Assembly: GCA_030998015.1 (NCBI GenBank)
Contig: JARWMV010000232.1
Location: 558,001-622,000 of the forward strand
Origin: Ceratorhiza oryzae-sativae
Lineage: Eukaryota > Basidiomycota > Agaricomycetes > Cantharellales > Ceratobasidiaceae
Direction of reading: 5' to 3'
Length of the DNA: 64,000 nt
Shown here: positions 35,163-46,905 of the stretch, piece after piece
How positions within the stretch are numbered: position 1 is the first letter of the stretch
How the letters are laid out: each line of letters opens with the position of its first letter
Made by a program: the position numbers and the translations under genes
The notes under the pieces: generated by a model
What the model saw: only the letters and a program-made list of their open reading frames with translations
The model's database searches: none
What the model was told of the DNA's origin: nothing

Positions 35163-36229
35163 TTAGCCTCTAGTTTTACTCGTTTCCGCTTGTTGGCTGG
35201 TGCTGGAGTTACTGAAATCTATTAGTTGTAAGGAAAACAAAGCTGGAACCCAAAGCGCAAAAGGTAACTTCACCATGTGTTTGATTATTTTTATTTCTTC
35301 ATCGTCCGATTCGCTGTCATCAATTACTATAAACTCTGGTGCATCAACGTCTATGACCTCACGGGGCGTAATGCGAGGGCGCTTTTGGGACACTGTCGCC
35401 TGGGTCGGATTATTCCTTTTGCTCGTAGCCAATCTACCGATCGATATAACGGTGTCACACAGATCCAATGCGAGCATACAATGACAAACCTTCAGGCGAA
35501 TACCGAAATATAAACATTAGAGGCTTCAATGGCAACACCGGTCGAAACGTATATAGCATTTGTGGGCCGTCAAGAATTGAAGTGGTGTCTCCAAGCTCTG
35601 CACTCGAGGTCATGTGTCCTTTCTTGACCGCCTTTTCGTGGATTCGTCCATGCCCTTGGGGCAATGAGAACTTTGTCTGAGGCCTCGCTTTTGTTTGCTC
35701 CTTCCCCCACTGAAACAGCAAACTAATCGAGTTCAGCTGCTTTTGCAATGCTCCAAGATCATCATAAATAGGCAGATCGTCGTCATCGTCTGAAATCACG
35801 CTGGTGAACTGAGAAAAGTAAACAAAGTCTCAGAGAACTCACCTGTAAGCTCTCGATAACCAAATCTGAACAAGCGAATTTTCCTTGGGGAAATGGCTTC
35901 ACCACGTATACAGACGTCACTCCTCCCTTCAGCTCTCCTCACGCCCGGTTGCACAGTGCCAGGATAGCAGACCCCGTCGAGGCAGGGGTAACACATCAAA
36001 GCATAGCCCGGCCGAACATCTTTCGGGACATCAAACCATATTTCGAAGTTTGCGTTCTGCGTCGATGGGACCCAGCATCTTTCGAAGCAGGAAGTTTAAA
36101 GCATATGCCATGGCCTCGCTGTTAGGGCACGTACTCGATCGTGCTATCGTCAACCTTTTTGGTTTGATATTCAGCTAGCCTTTGACCACCTTCGGCACTG
36201 ATCCATGCGTTGATACTATTTAGGAGCAT
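35163..36229 (-). CDS. DUF7918-type protein (basidiomycete family)
   Basis: ATG 36229 (MLLNSINAWISAEGGQRLAE) followed by YQTKKVDDSTIE, spliced by a GTACGT donor to CWVPSTQNANFEIWFDVPKD, then DVRPGYALMCYPCLDGV, KIRLFRFGYRELT, an acidic stretch ISDDDDDLPIYDDLGALQKQ and a C-terminal tail with PREVIDVDAPEFIVIDDSES and a KKRK-type basic end. The N-terminal pattern (W-I-xxG-x-x-L-xEY ... CWVPS ... FEI-W ... G-x-x-x-DG-V ... F-x-F ... LT) is how I recall the Agaricomycete-expanded DUF7918 family, whose function is unknown. The acidic and basic tail suggests a nuclear protein, but that is inference. Three or four exons; boundaries other than the first are approximate. Confidence 0.62.
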
Positions 36230-37244
36230 AATTTTCTGCAATACTATCGAGGTTTTGCAAGGATGGCGGCGAAACGAGTATGACCCAAAAACACGTGAAA
36301 ATAAGGTTTGGAGTTACAGGTGGCTCGTGGCACATACCTAACCACCAGACGACATATACTTATATGCTCACGTTCTGTAAATAACAATCAGAATGATTAA
36401 GTACCCGTTTTGATGATCCAGATTGGGAGGTACATCTGGATATGCGATAAACCCGCAGATGAAACGAACCAATCGGCCCAGGATAGAACGAATAGGATCA
36501 AGTCGCACCATTCTTAAAACCAGATACCACAAAAAAGCCCCATTTCCCCTTGAGTTTTGTCGTAAATCTACTGGTGGCCCGTGCCCATATCTTAATTTAC
36601 GCAATTCCACACACCTCGACTCAACCACTATGACCAGCTCTCCCACGCTGGCATCCGCTTGTTTACTAGCTATGAGGTCGGTATAGTGATATATAATTCT
36701 GTTACAGCTATGCTGCAATGCACCAGCAGCTGCACCCAGTTTTGATAAACGCGCTTGGGAAGGGATCGCATCAAGTTCTCAGTTGATGAGTCAAAACTAT
36801 CCGTCGTACTTATGCGGTAGGGAATTTAGCCTGACACCCAACGGATGATTCAGTGATGCCTTTCTCGTATCTATTTTCAATGATGTCCGGTTTGTGACAT
36901 GGGTGACTGAGCAATGATGGATCGGATCGCCCAGACACAATCCCAATATCCTCGCGATCCCTCTCCCCCACCCCCCCCCCCCCCAAAAAGGGATTTTTTT
37001 ACGAATGTGATTTCGGTATAATACAAAATATCTTGCGTTTTTAACCACCCAAAGGTCCTATGGCAATCTCAAAGAGAAAGAGCCAAGAATCTAATGATAT
37101 TCTGAAACGAGTCCGGACGTTTCATGAACCAAAGATTGTGGTCATTAAGACTATGAATGATAAAGAAACTCAAAGAAGGCAGGGCGTAATGATACAGTAA
37201 ACTAATGAAGAAATGCGAATGAGCCATTTGGCGAGGTTTTTCGG
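36230..37244. other. intergenic with poly-C tract
   Basis: A C-tract of about 14 lies at 36970-36984. A minus-strand open frame (36368-36718) has no recognisable domain and no splice support. I call no gene. Confidence 0.4.
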
Positions 37245-38992
37245 CTATAGCAGCGCTTCCCGGGAGCTTGATAACCTGTTCAGGTGAATGTACACATCTG
37301 TTCCGTATCCCTCCATGGAGATCAACCTCAGGTCTCCACCGAAATATCGTGCATACTGAAAAAAAGTGATGTCAGCCCTTCTCACCAAAACGAGTATCGC
37401 AAGAATGACTGACCAGCCGAGATAATGGCAGCCCATAGCCAAAGCCGGCCATCGGTGCTTTGAAATCACTCGCATGGAAGTCTTGGTCCAGATTCTGGCC
37501 CTCCATTGTCGTGAACAGATATCCCCACACCAGTGGGACGCTACTCCTAGGGATTCCTCCGCCTTCATCGGAAATCTTAATTGTGATATCCTCGTGGCCC
37601 TCGACGACGATCACTTTGATCGGGGGTAAGTTCCGTTCGGACTCGGGCCCGTACCGCTCTACTACGGCTCGGAGCGAGTTCTTGAGGAGCTCGAAAAGGA
37701 TATGCGAAAGATGGCCGGGGACGTATGGGAAATGTAGATCGGGAGGGCAGATGAGCTGCACCGGTGGTCCCTTGAAGAGGGCGTAGTGTTCTTCGCAGAC
37801 AAAACGAGCGTTTTCAATCGCTTCGTGGGCGATGTCGTGAACGTTCTATTGGGTGGATAAGCGTTGGCTGCAAGTATGTGATAAGTCGCTTACACATCGG
37901 GTACAAATAATTCCGACATAGTCTGGGTGCGATTCCTGAGTATTGAGTGCAACATCTGCAGCCATCGTCAGATTCAGCGGCCCGCAAAGATGAGCCAGAA
38001 TTATGTGCTCACGTTGTCCAATGAGGAACCGGATCCCAATCCGAGACATATAGAATCTATCCAACCAGGCTTGAATGTCGTTATCTAGTTGGACCATTCC
38101 CTGTGATCGTTTCCACTCAAGAACACCTTGTGCAACGGTCGTGACCTGGAGCATCCATTACTACGCAATTCCAACGGCCAACCATTCTAAACCACTTACA
38201 GTTGGATCGTGTCTTCGTTTGATTGCCTCGAGTGCTCGTGTGAAGTTCTTGTTGTATTCGTACACTTCGGGTGGCCACACCTCCGAGCTCTTGGCCGAGC
38301 AATAGAGCCTTTGCATCGGTATGCGCATTTTTCCAGCATTTCCGTTTCCGCTCCCATTCCCGTTTGTCTGAGTGTTCGTGAGGCGCGATGAGCCAATAGC
38401 GCGCAAGAGCTTGGGCATCACTGGATTAGCAGTTGCTTCGGGAAGGTGCGTATTCTCGGGCGGTGGTTGGTTAAGGATATCCCGCGTGCGTTTATCCAGC
38501 CTCGGAGGAGGAAATTCAATGATTTCCTGTTTTGTATAGGTCTCGTTAGGTCACGAGGATAGTCATCCTGTCGATTTCCGGATCCAACGCACCTGGAACG
38601 ACTGGGCATACCAGTACTTCACCTTCTTGATGGAAGGCATGTCACGCAACTTGTGCGGAAGTTCGTCGAGCTCCCGAATCCGATGTGCGAGTCTCACAGG
38701 CAGCTCCTCTGAACCAATCCCAAGTAATGAATTAAATCATCGACGATGGAGGGGGGAGTACACCGACGAGCCCAACGTACCAGACAAGAATTGGCTGGCC
38801 TTGAGCAGAGTGCCCTGCGACGGGTTCCTTCCGAACAACGCCATCTGCTGCAACGAGACTATTCATTCCAAATGAGTCAATTCCAGTGTGAGGTCATAGT
38901 CGGCGTTCATGCTCACCTCCAGTCTGAGGAAACGCAGCGAAATGGTGTATCTTGTCCCATAACTGGGAGCTGATTCTGAACCCGGCCGACAT
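37245..38992 (-). CDS. mitochondrial alpha-ketoacid dehydrogenase kinase (PDK/BCKDK family)
   Basis: ATG 38992 (MSAGFRISSQLWDKIHHFAA), then GVSLQQMALFGRNPSQGTLL, ASQFLSEELPVRLAHRIREL, MPSIKKVKYWYAQSFQEIIE, VTTVAQGVLEWKR, DIQAWLDRFYMSRIGIRFLI, and the GHKL ATPase region: N-box HILFELLKNSLRAVVERYG, DITIKISDEGGGIPR, the GYLFTTM segment, GFGYGLPLSRL and YARYFGGDLRLISMEGYGTD. The HxxF/W histidine-kinase-like fold phosphorylates Ser of the E1 alpha subunit of pyruvate or branched-chain ketoacid dehydrogenase in the matrix, shutting the complex down. An insertion of Asn/Gly residues (TNTQTNGNGSGNGNAGK) lies in a loop between helices. The N-terminus lacks a strong presequence, common in fungal members. 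Which E1 it targets cannot be told from sequence alone. Confidence 0.93.
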
Positions 38993-39814
38993 GGCAATTC
39001 GTGCACAGTCGTGGTCGGCTTGGGTGGGCTATAAAGGTCTCACGACGGCATCTTGGCTGCGCCGTACTTATCACATGAACGATTGAGCACAGGGTCCACA
39101 CAGGGTCCACACAGGGTCCTACTCATCTCGCTCTACCCCGATAAACCCGGTCGTCGAACCCTACAGCCCCGCAACCCCAAGAGCTTGCGTCATGCAAGAG
39201 TAAAGAGCAAGATGCTTGGCTCCTGTATCGCAGCGTGGTTATATGCGCTGGCATCGGTGCCCAGAACGACAAGCCGGCATACAAGGCGGAGATAGCAACT
39301 CGTGTTTGGTACAACTAAGCGGGACATCACCAAACCCGTCCGTAGCATCGAACCCCAGCACGAGGAGGGAGTTAAGAAGAGATGTCAGGCGGCGGCGACG
39401 CTATCCGATGTCGCCCGGCTCACTACTCGAATACGGCCAAGGCTACCCAAGAATAGTGACACATCATCAGAATGGTGTGACCAACATTTAACGTTTGCCG
39501 CCGGCTTACGGTGGTCAGGCTGGGAGAGCAAGCCATATTTGTCTATCCGGGGAGGGTTTTGTGTAAAAATGCTACAGGTATTTGTGAGCGACAAGACGTA
39601 AACATGTGAAGTAGATATGTCAAGTAAGATGTAAGGGTGTTAAGGAGCCAAGGCAAGACATCAAAGCACATTAATCAAACATGTTCGAATCAAAACAAAG
39701 AAACCATGTCCAAACTCCGGAGTGATCCGTTCAGTCCCGAACGTGAGACGCAAGACGTTCCTCCCAGGCTTAAGCGATCCCCAATATGCTTCAGCCTCGG
39801 TCCGCTCAACTGAC
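38993..39814. other. intergenic with short tandem repeat
   Basis: Three tandem copies of an 11-12 base unit with core CACAGGGTCC occur at about 39089-39119 in the PDK-type promoter. The rest is the PL8-2 3' flank. No gene supported. Confidence 0.45.
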
Positions 39815-42649
39815 TCACGAGCTCCACGAAAAAGTCCGCACGACCGTAGACCCCGCCAAGCCCCCAGTCGGAAGCCCAAACTCCAGCACGACCTCCCTCC
39901 GGCCTTCCCACACATAACTGTTCCAGATACAAGTATTTTCATCGTCGCCGTCCTTGTCGCACTGGCTGTCTCGCCTCTCCCATGGCCCAGCCTGTGGATG
40001 GTGCGCCGCTTTGCTCCATAGTATCCTCACATGCGCCGTACCAGTCCCGTGTGTTGGGTCAGCAATAAAGACTTCTCCCTTCAGGTTCCCCTTGTTTCCG
40101 AGCTTGAGGACTAACACTAGCGGCCTATCGACGAACACCGTCACGCCCATTTGAGGTACAACTACCATCCCTCCTCCGACATCCCAAAACGCAGCGCCCA
40201 TCACCCGGCCAGTCGAATCAATTGCGGCGCTAGCGCCTTCCCATCCACCATTGGCAAGCGTCGCGGGTATGCACTGATTGGCTTTGCTCTTGAATGACTT
40301 GTACGAGCGCGTATTAGGAAAGATTGTATACTCTGTAGGGGCAAAGAGCTTCATCGGGTCGTGCTGGATCCACGCAATGAACATGTCTTTGGTCGAATTC
40401 CCTTGGGTGCTTGTCCCGATAGTCTTCCAGCTCCCAGTCTTATTTTGAACAACAACCGATAGGGCCGTATGCTGCTCCGAAGGAAACACATATCCCGTCC
40501 CGTTATGCCACAAACTCGTCACATCGCAAAAGTTGCCGCTCTTCTTGACGACATCTCCGTCCAGATGGATAGTTCCGTTGTGCAATCTTTGGTCCAGAAC
40601 TGAAACAACAGGTGCCGGACTCGTCGCGCTGATGCCGTTGATCAAAACGTGCTGAACGTTGTCATCGAAAAAGAACCATGCTTTGCGAAATTTCAGCGCG
40701 CCAGTTTGGGGATTTACGTATCGCATGGCTGCTACTCCTACATCTCCTGCGCTCACACCGCCTGCATAAGTTTCCACGCCCTGAGCTGAGGTCGAGCTGC
40801 ACCGCAGAGGTGTATGTCCATAGTCTGTCGTGATACCTGGAACGAGGTTGAAGTCGAATGTCGCATACATGTCGGTATATTCTTGCCCAGTGGTGTACTG
40901 GTAGAGAGCCCCGTCGGAAAGGTGGAAGCCTAGAGGGTTTTGGGTTCACATTCAGATGTGGTGGTACGATTGGACAAGAGTTTGAGGGTCGTGACTGTTG
41001 AGTTTGTACGGTGGACCTATTAGGCCAGTTAAATGAAAAGCCGATGGATGCGAGGATATACACACCATATAATCCGAATTCCAGAACCTGATGCACAAAA
41101 TATGCTCAGGCCACTAGCTGAATCAATCAGAAGAACGTCACTCACATCCGGTTTCCTACGAGTCCTCCAGCATTCGCGGAGCGTGCCGTTTGATTCAAAT
41201 CACGCGCAAACCTTTGGAGCTGGGTCTGGTTCCACGCATCGCCGAGCAATTGGATCTGTGTGAGGTTCATCTTGAGATTGGCCGTTGCTCTAAACCTTCG
41301 GTCAATATCTGGCGGGACTACAGCATGTGATCGTCAGACATACTGGTTGTCCGCTACAGGGAAGGTTATCATGCGGCCAATAACAGTCTGTTAAGCAGCC
41401 CGTTAATTCAATACACAAGCTATGGCTTCGTCGGGCTCACGTAATCCCAATGCAATGTTTTTGTAGAGTTGTCCGCAAAGATCATCCATTGGGCGCCACC
41501 GATATGGGATCCAAACGCAGCACGAGCACTTGCGTTGGCCTGAAACTGTGTTTCTGCAGCTTGCAACTCGAGCTGAAGAAGTGAATTTGAGCTAGGATAG
41601 GCATCAGGAGTAGCTCGGGCAGTTGGCCATTTTGAGACTGGATATATATGCTTACTAGTCCTTGCCGTAATTTCCTAGGGATACGTTAGAGTCCAACGAC
41701 GTAAACGAAGGAAGATAGTCGGAAGCATACCATCATACAAGATGCCAATATGTTGTTGGAACGAACCATCAGGCTTTATCCCGTCTACGCGATCTTGGGA
41801 GTGAACGACAACCTGTTGGGTCATTCTTCAGTTCAGATCCTCACTCAACTGTGGGGTGAAGCAAACATACCTCCTTGTGTACACGTTGGTAGGCATCAGC
41901 CAAACGGGTTGCATTGCCTGCGCGATTGTTCTCTAGTAGCCCAGCAGCAATTCCGACCGAAGAAATATCAATAATGTTTGCACCACTGACGTATCCCGGT
42001 TGGGGATTACGGTGGAATGGCGAGTATCCCCTCGCAGTGATAAGCGTGCAGTTCCCATATTCTGTTGGAGAAAGTTCATCGCGTAGCATTAAGCAAGCCT
42101 TCCCAACCGCCGTAGGGACGAGAATGACGTTGCTGTACCAGTTGGTATTCCACAGGCCGGGAGTCCCACATGGGCATTGGCCACCAGCCTGGCCTCCGTT
42201 GTCTAGACAGGCTCCGTTACCAACCGTGTTAAAGTCCCGGGCGAACCAATATTCCATCGCATTTCCGATCGAGGCACGCACTGATGGATTCTTCACGAAT
42301 TTCTCTGAGCCGCTCCGGCCAGTGCCACCATGATACGCGGCGGTTAGAGTAAGAATTCTGTTCCAGTGTCCGACACCTGCAGGCCAATTGGCGCGCTGGG
42401 CATCGCAGCCAGTTTTATAGTCGACAGTCGACCATGTACCATCAGGTTGAAGGGTATCGATGCTGCGGCAAATCAGCACTCCCCCTCCCAACTCGCGAAT
42501 CCGGAATCTTACTAGGTCTGCACTGTGTTTGCTGACGATGCACTCGACGCGACTGCGAACGGCACACTTCGCTCATAGAGCGTTTGGATATCGTCGCCGT
42601 GCACAAGGTTCGCTGCCAGAGCCACCCAGGCGAGCACCCCGGGTATCAT
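39815..42649 (-). CDS. secreted polysaccharide lyase family 8 (PL8-2)
   Basis: ATG 42649: MIPGVLAWVALAANLVHG signal peptide, then DDIQTLYERSVPFAVASSAS. The same domain order as PL8-1: TWSTVDYKTGCDAQRANWPA, LTAAYHGG, CPCGTPGLWNTNWYSNVILV, LSPTEYGNCTLITARGYSPF, GIKPDGSFQQHIGILYDG followed by GNYGKD (catalytic His and Tyr present), then MYATFDFNLVPGITTDYGHT and a beta-sandwich ending LPTGGLAGSTVVRTFSWSS. The family loop that reads GxCIGDHC in the other two copies is replaced here by a longer polar loop (CDKDGDDENTCIW), so this copy is the most diverged. About ten exons with short introns. Tandem with PL8-3 (same strand) but separated by a DNA transposon. Confidence 0.92.
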
Positions 42650-42956
42650 CGCTGAAAGGTTGGGGGTTGGAAGCGAAGAGTAGGACTAAATCATGTTATT
42701 CACCCGTTGCAGTCGTCAAACATAACCCAATAATTCATAGTATCTCCACGAGGAAAATTACGTCACATCACCGATCAAGCGGCTGTACTTGCCTTCCTTG
42801 GGATGAGCGCCTATTCTGTCCACCCAACTCAGTTGCTACAATACATTCATTTGTATTCCCTAGGTTCATTCACCTATTCTAGAATGAAAAATATCATTAT
42901 AGAGATATCTGGGTTGAATATTGTCACCATTGTGGCTGTCAGTGAGTACATGAACA
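42650..42956. other. PL8-2 promoter up to the transposon edge
   Basis: The transposon begins only about 310 bp upstream of the PL8-2 start codon, so it may carry away or add promoter elements. No gene. Confidence 0.4.
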
Positions 42957-43213
42957 CTAGGGTACAGTTAATAATTCCCGGAGGCATTGCTCACCGTTTC
43001 TAAACCCAGGTTTATAAACAGCTGTGTTTATAAACAGCTGTGTTTATAAACGTGTTACTAATAGGAGGGTCACGTGTGCCTATTGTATGCAAGAGACAAA
43101 TATATTGTGTTTACTACATCAGAATGAGTGAGACTGGGCAACAATTCAAACAGGTTTGGATGGCTGGGAGACCTTGAGACTACCTTTTGCTGCACCTGCA
43201 CAAGATGAACTAT

Positions 43214-46200
43214 CTAGAACCAGCACACCAATACAGGTTTGTCACTCAAGAGGTCCAAGAGACTGGGGTTGCAAAGGTTGATACCTTCATCCTCACCAAA
43301 CTCAAATTCATCCCACAAGGGCTGAATCAAATGATCCCTCTCATTGTCACTATTGACCTTGTCCCAGGGGTCCAACCCCTCCTCATCCTGACCAACCAAT
43401 ACACCCATCGAACTAGACTCTTCTTGGGTTTCAGACATGGTTAACTCAGCTGGAAGGGTGTCATGCATTGCATCAATTAACTTTCTGGTCATGTCGCTGT
43501 TCCTTGTAGACTGGACTATATTGGACATGTCACAAAAGCGAATAGTTGGTGCAATGGGGTGGGCTCCCTTCAAGCAATTCTAGGTAAAGTAGTGAGTAAA
43601 AGGGCTGCGAATACACATAGGAAGCCTCTTACCTCAGCATGTTGTTCATGCTGCTTTATCTGAGTCATGTGCACTAATGTGCTGGTCTTCTGTTGTGCCT
43701 GATCTTTGCTGTTCATTTTTGTAAAGTTGGAAACAGTTTGTTCTTTGGCCATTGAGTTTGGAACAACTGAGAACAATTTGAGAGCAAGGTACAAAATGAT
43801 CTGGGCATGAGAGTGATGAGACATGATGGTCCAATACTCAAATGAAGAGAGAGTGCCTTTGTGTCAGTCAAAAGGAGGGTGTTGGCACACGTAGTTCATG
43901 AACTGCAGACAAAATTCTTTGATGATGATGTCTTCGCTTGCATAAGCTTGGAATAGTTTGTCCACTTGACCAGAGTTGACTTCCTGGACCAAAAGATCAA
44001 AAATATAACCCCCAGCCACAGTGTATACAGGTAGGCTTTTGCATAAATCAAGGTTGGGGATATCCTGGGGAGCAGGTTGCGATGAGGAGGTGCCAGCAGT
44101 GGATGGAATATAGATCTTCATGGCTAGGGGATTGATGTTCTTCTTGGTGAATATAGTTGAACCCACATAGACTGGGAGTACCTCATATAATTAGTACAAT
44201 CAAAGTGAATGAGGATACATAGCTCACCTGGATCAAGTAGCAAGGCTGTAATATACATCTGATGAGTAGGCCCTTCCAGCATCTCTGAGCTTCGTGCATT
44301 GACAAGCATTTGCACATCACTTTTAGTATCTTTGCAGAGTCCAAAGTCTTGGCATTTTTTGTCATCTAAGAAGAGGTTGTTAAGTGTGGCCAGACAGGCT
44401 AACCAAAACAAGCAAACATCAGCTGGGGTTGAGGCACTTGACTTGAGACATTTGATGGAGTGAGCAAATGGCTCCAGGAGTGCCATCTCAAGTCAAAGCA
44501 TGTCCTCAAATGCTTGGACTGCATGCTTATCTTTCATCCAAAACAAAGGGTGCCCCTATATACAATCTTAACATGTATCAGCACAGCAGAAATAAATGTA
44601 CTTGCCTGTTTGACCTGAATGACCTGAGTTTTGATAAGCTTGAGAATCAGCTCCAAGCAAGGAAGAAATGCCTTGATTGTGTAGTACCAAGTGAGAAATC
44701 AAGTGTTACCAATTGATACCAGTCCAACAGCAATTGCATATATGATCCAAAGTGCAGTGAGATGCTGTGAGGCATGAGATGAACATTGAAAAAAGCAAAT
44801 CACAATGCACAACTTTGAGTTTGCATCAGTGAAGATCTTGAGGTTGCAAATATCCTTGGCTGTATTGTTCATTTGGTGGCATGAGTCAGGAAAGATAATA
44901 AGCCAAGGGAACTTGTCTGCAAGTAGTTCCTTTGCAAGGCAAGTATTGCCAGTGCTGTCGGATGTAACTGCTGAAAATTGATGGGCCCTGACCATGTTGA
45001 TAACCTGAGTATATGTGTTAGTTTCTTTGTCAAATCAGAACACCTTTAGCACACCTTCATTAAGACATCCTTCAAATGTTTCCCAGTATGTGATTTAGAG
45101 ATGTCTTGCCAGCACACTGGCATGCTGGCAAGACATCTCTAATGTGATTTGCCCAATGCACTGCTTCCAGCTAAAAGATGAGATTGTTGTGTATTGGGGG
45201 TGGTTGCATGAACAGTGTAGACCAATTGATTGCATCAGGTAGTCACACCATCAAAGGAGAGGGTAAGGTGGTGATATTTCACCAGGACCTCAATCAACTT
45301 GGCATGCACTCAAGCAGCCTCAGCAGGAATAAGAGCAGTAGCCAGATGGGAAGCACTTGCTGGTTCAAGCTTAGGATCAAGATTTTGGATCATATTATGC
45401 CAGTAGTGGGAATCAATAATTGTAGGTGGGAGGGAAAGGCTGCAAATAGCAAGCAGAACAAGGTGGTCATGACAAATTTTACACTACTCCCAACCTTCAG
45501 TCTGGGCAAGCAAACAAACAGAGGGCTGCTGAGATGCCTTGACCTTTTTTGCATCAAGTTCTTCAACCTGTGTGCTGAGAGACTTCTGTCCACATGCTGA
45601 GGCAGCCTCTTCAGCCAAATCAGAGCTGAGGAACTCACACTCCATGGCATGGGTATAGACCCAAACCATTTGGCAAGGGTCAGCACATGACCAGGGACAT
45701 CCAGGAGCCAAGCAGCACCAGCAATACTCCTTAGGGTTGGTGTTTTTTACAAAGCAACAAGTGACAAATTTGTCCATAAGCAAAACAGGCTTGGGTCCCT
45801 TGCCAGATGGTTCATGAGGTTCATCTATCAAATTCTCTGGGTTATAATTAAACTATACCCAAAGATTTGCTTATTCAGACAAGAGGGCTTGAAGTGATGA
45901 ACTAGCACTTACATTCCCCTCTGTTCACTTTATTGCCTTCTCCCTTGTATCCTGATCCTCCTTTTTCTTCTGCTTCTTCTCAGCCTGGGCAGCAGCAAGA
46001 TTGTCATCATACACATGCTTCTCAGTCTTTTTGGGTTGCCATTTGGAAAATGATGGGGCATTGGGCTAGAAACAGTACACATAAGCATTCTTGAATCCAA
46101 AAGAATGGCTCTGGACACTTACATCATGGTCTCCTGATCCAGCATGCTCAGCCACCCTTTGGAGATCTGAGATCCACTTGATTAGGATTGGATTTTCCCT

Positions 46201-46350
46201 GTCATGGCCCATAATATGTGTGGTGAGGACATTGACAACAGCAATCAAATCTGAACTGTGGCTCTTGAACTCAATGGGTGCATTGTTGGCCTTAGCCTGT
46301 GAATCAAACATGACCTCTAGACTATGATTAACCAACCCTTGCTCAGCCAA
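43214..46350 (-). CDS. hAT-family transposase, probably partly degraded
   Basis: Minus-strand frames carry, in order, a Cys/His cluster (CWCCLAPGCPWSCADP with VYTHAMEC) that looks like a BED-type DNA-binding finger; the RNase-H-like catalytic core VTSDSTGNTCLAKELLADKF and WLIIFPDSCHQMNNTAKDIC, with the DSTGN and CH motifs of hAT enzymes; and the C-terminal dimerisation block YLALKLFSVVPNSMAKEQTV with SNFTKMNSKDQAQQ. Pieces are joined by short gaps that could be introns. I could not confirm that every join keeps frame, and two hairpin insertions sit inside or next to the gene (45088-45150, 46389-46482). A fungal transposase, nuclear, cutting at the element's inverted ends. Activity unknown. 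Confidence 0.6.
45088..45150. repeat. perfect hairpin insert flanked by 9-bp direct repeat
   Basis: Arms of 20 bp (45095-45114 and 45123-45142) are exact reverse complements around an 8-bp loop. The hairpin is bracketed by the direct repeat ATGTGATTT at 45088-45096 and 45142-45150. The pattern looks like a tiny insertion with target-site duplication inside the hAT-like element. Confidence 0.8.
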
Positions 46351-46388
46351 AAGCAGAAAATCTGGCTAGCACTCACTAGAAGCCCAGT

Positions 46389-46482
46389 GTCTAAGTATGC
46401 TTTCTAGCACTCACAAGGCCCTGGTAGCACCAATATTGCATGCTACTTGGTTCCTAGTGAGCGCTAAAAAGCATACTTAGAC
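46389..46482. repeat. 94-bp inverted-repeat element inside the transposon
   Basis: Left arm 46389-46414 and right arm 46457-46482 are reverse complements with 2 mismatches in 26 bp (core GTCTAAGTATGCTTT). The 42-bp loop is unrelated. It lies upstream of the transposase start. It resembles a miniature inverted-repeat element or a folded regulatory segment. Confidence 0.75.
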
Positions 46483-46905
46483 AGGTGGAGCTACTTTGTG
46501 CTAGCTAGATTTTTGGGCTTTGGCCAAGTGCACTGTCCCAGTTTGCTCTATCCAGTCCTCATTGGGGAAGAAGCCCTCAAATGGGTAAACAAACCCAGAG
46601 GGGTGGGATTTAGGGGGCAGAGCCAACAGAAGTTGCTGGAGGCACTTGAGTTTGTTATGAATATCTGGCAGGACAGGCATTGTAGAGCCAGCAGGAGGTC
46701 AAGATATATGCACTTGTTGAGACAAAAAATTTCTTTGTTAAGGAATCCTGGTGGCTTGAGGGACTACCCAGATCCAGCTGTGGTTTAAGCACCAGGTTCA
46801 CTCACATGGCTCAAACAGCCATCCATCAAAAACATGTTTATAAACAGGTTTTAATTGTGTTTATAAACCTATGTTACTAACAAACCAATACTAACCGTAC
46901 CCTAA

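Larger units (their letters stand above)
42957..46905. mobile_element. hAT-like DNA transposon
   Basis: Inverted ends TAGGGTACaGTTAaTA (from 42958) and, on the other strand, TAGGGTACgGTTAgTA (ending 46904) match at 14 of 16 positions. Just inside, the 10-bp palindrome GTTTATAAAC is repeated at 43010, 43026 and 43042 (16-bp period) on the left and at 46836 and 46859 on the right. Such subterminal repeats are typical hAT transposase-binding sites. The interior encodes a hAT-type transposase on the minus strand. I see no 8-bp target duplication at these edges, so the exact ends may be off or the copy is old. The base composition of the element (AT-richer, with TG/CA-rich coding) differs from the flanking PL8 genes. 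Confidence 0.72.

Noticed and set aside
36368..36718. 116-codon minus frame
   Set aside because: No recognisable motifs, no linked exon.
36970..36984. Poly-C tract (also about 57685 and 58156)
   Set aside because: Simple homopolymers, no evidence of function; likely slippage tracts.
43010..43051. CRISPR-like direct repeats
   Set aside because: Only three short palindromic units with 6-bp gaps at a transposon end in a eukaryotic genome.
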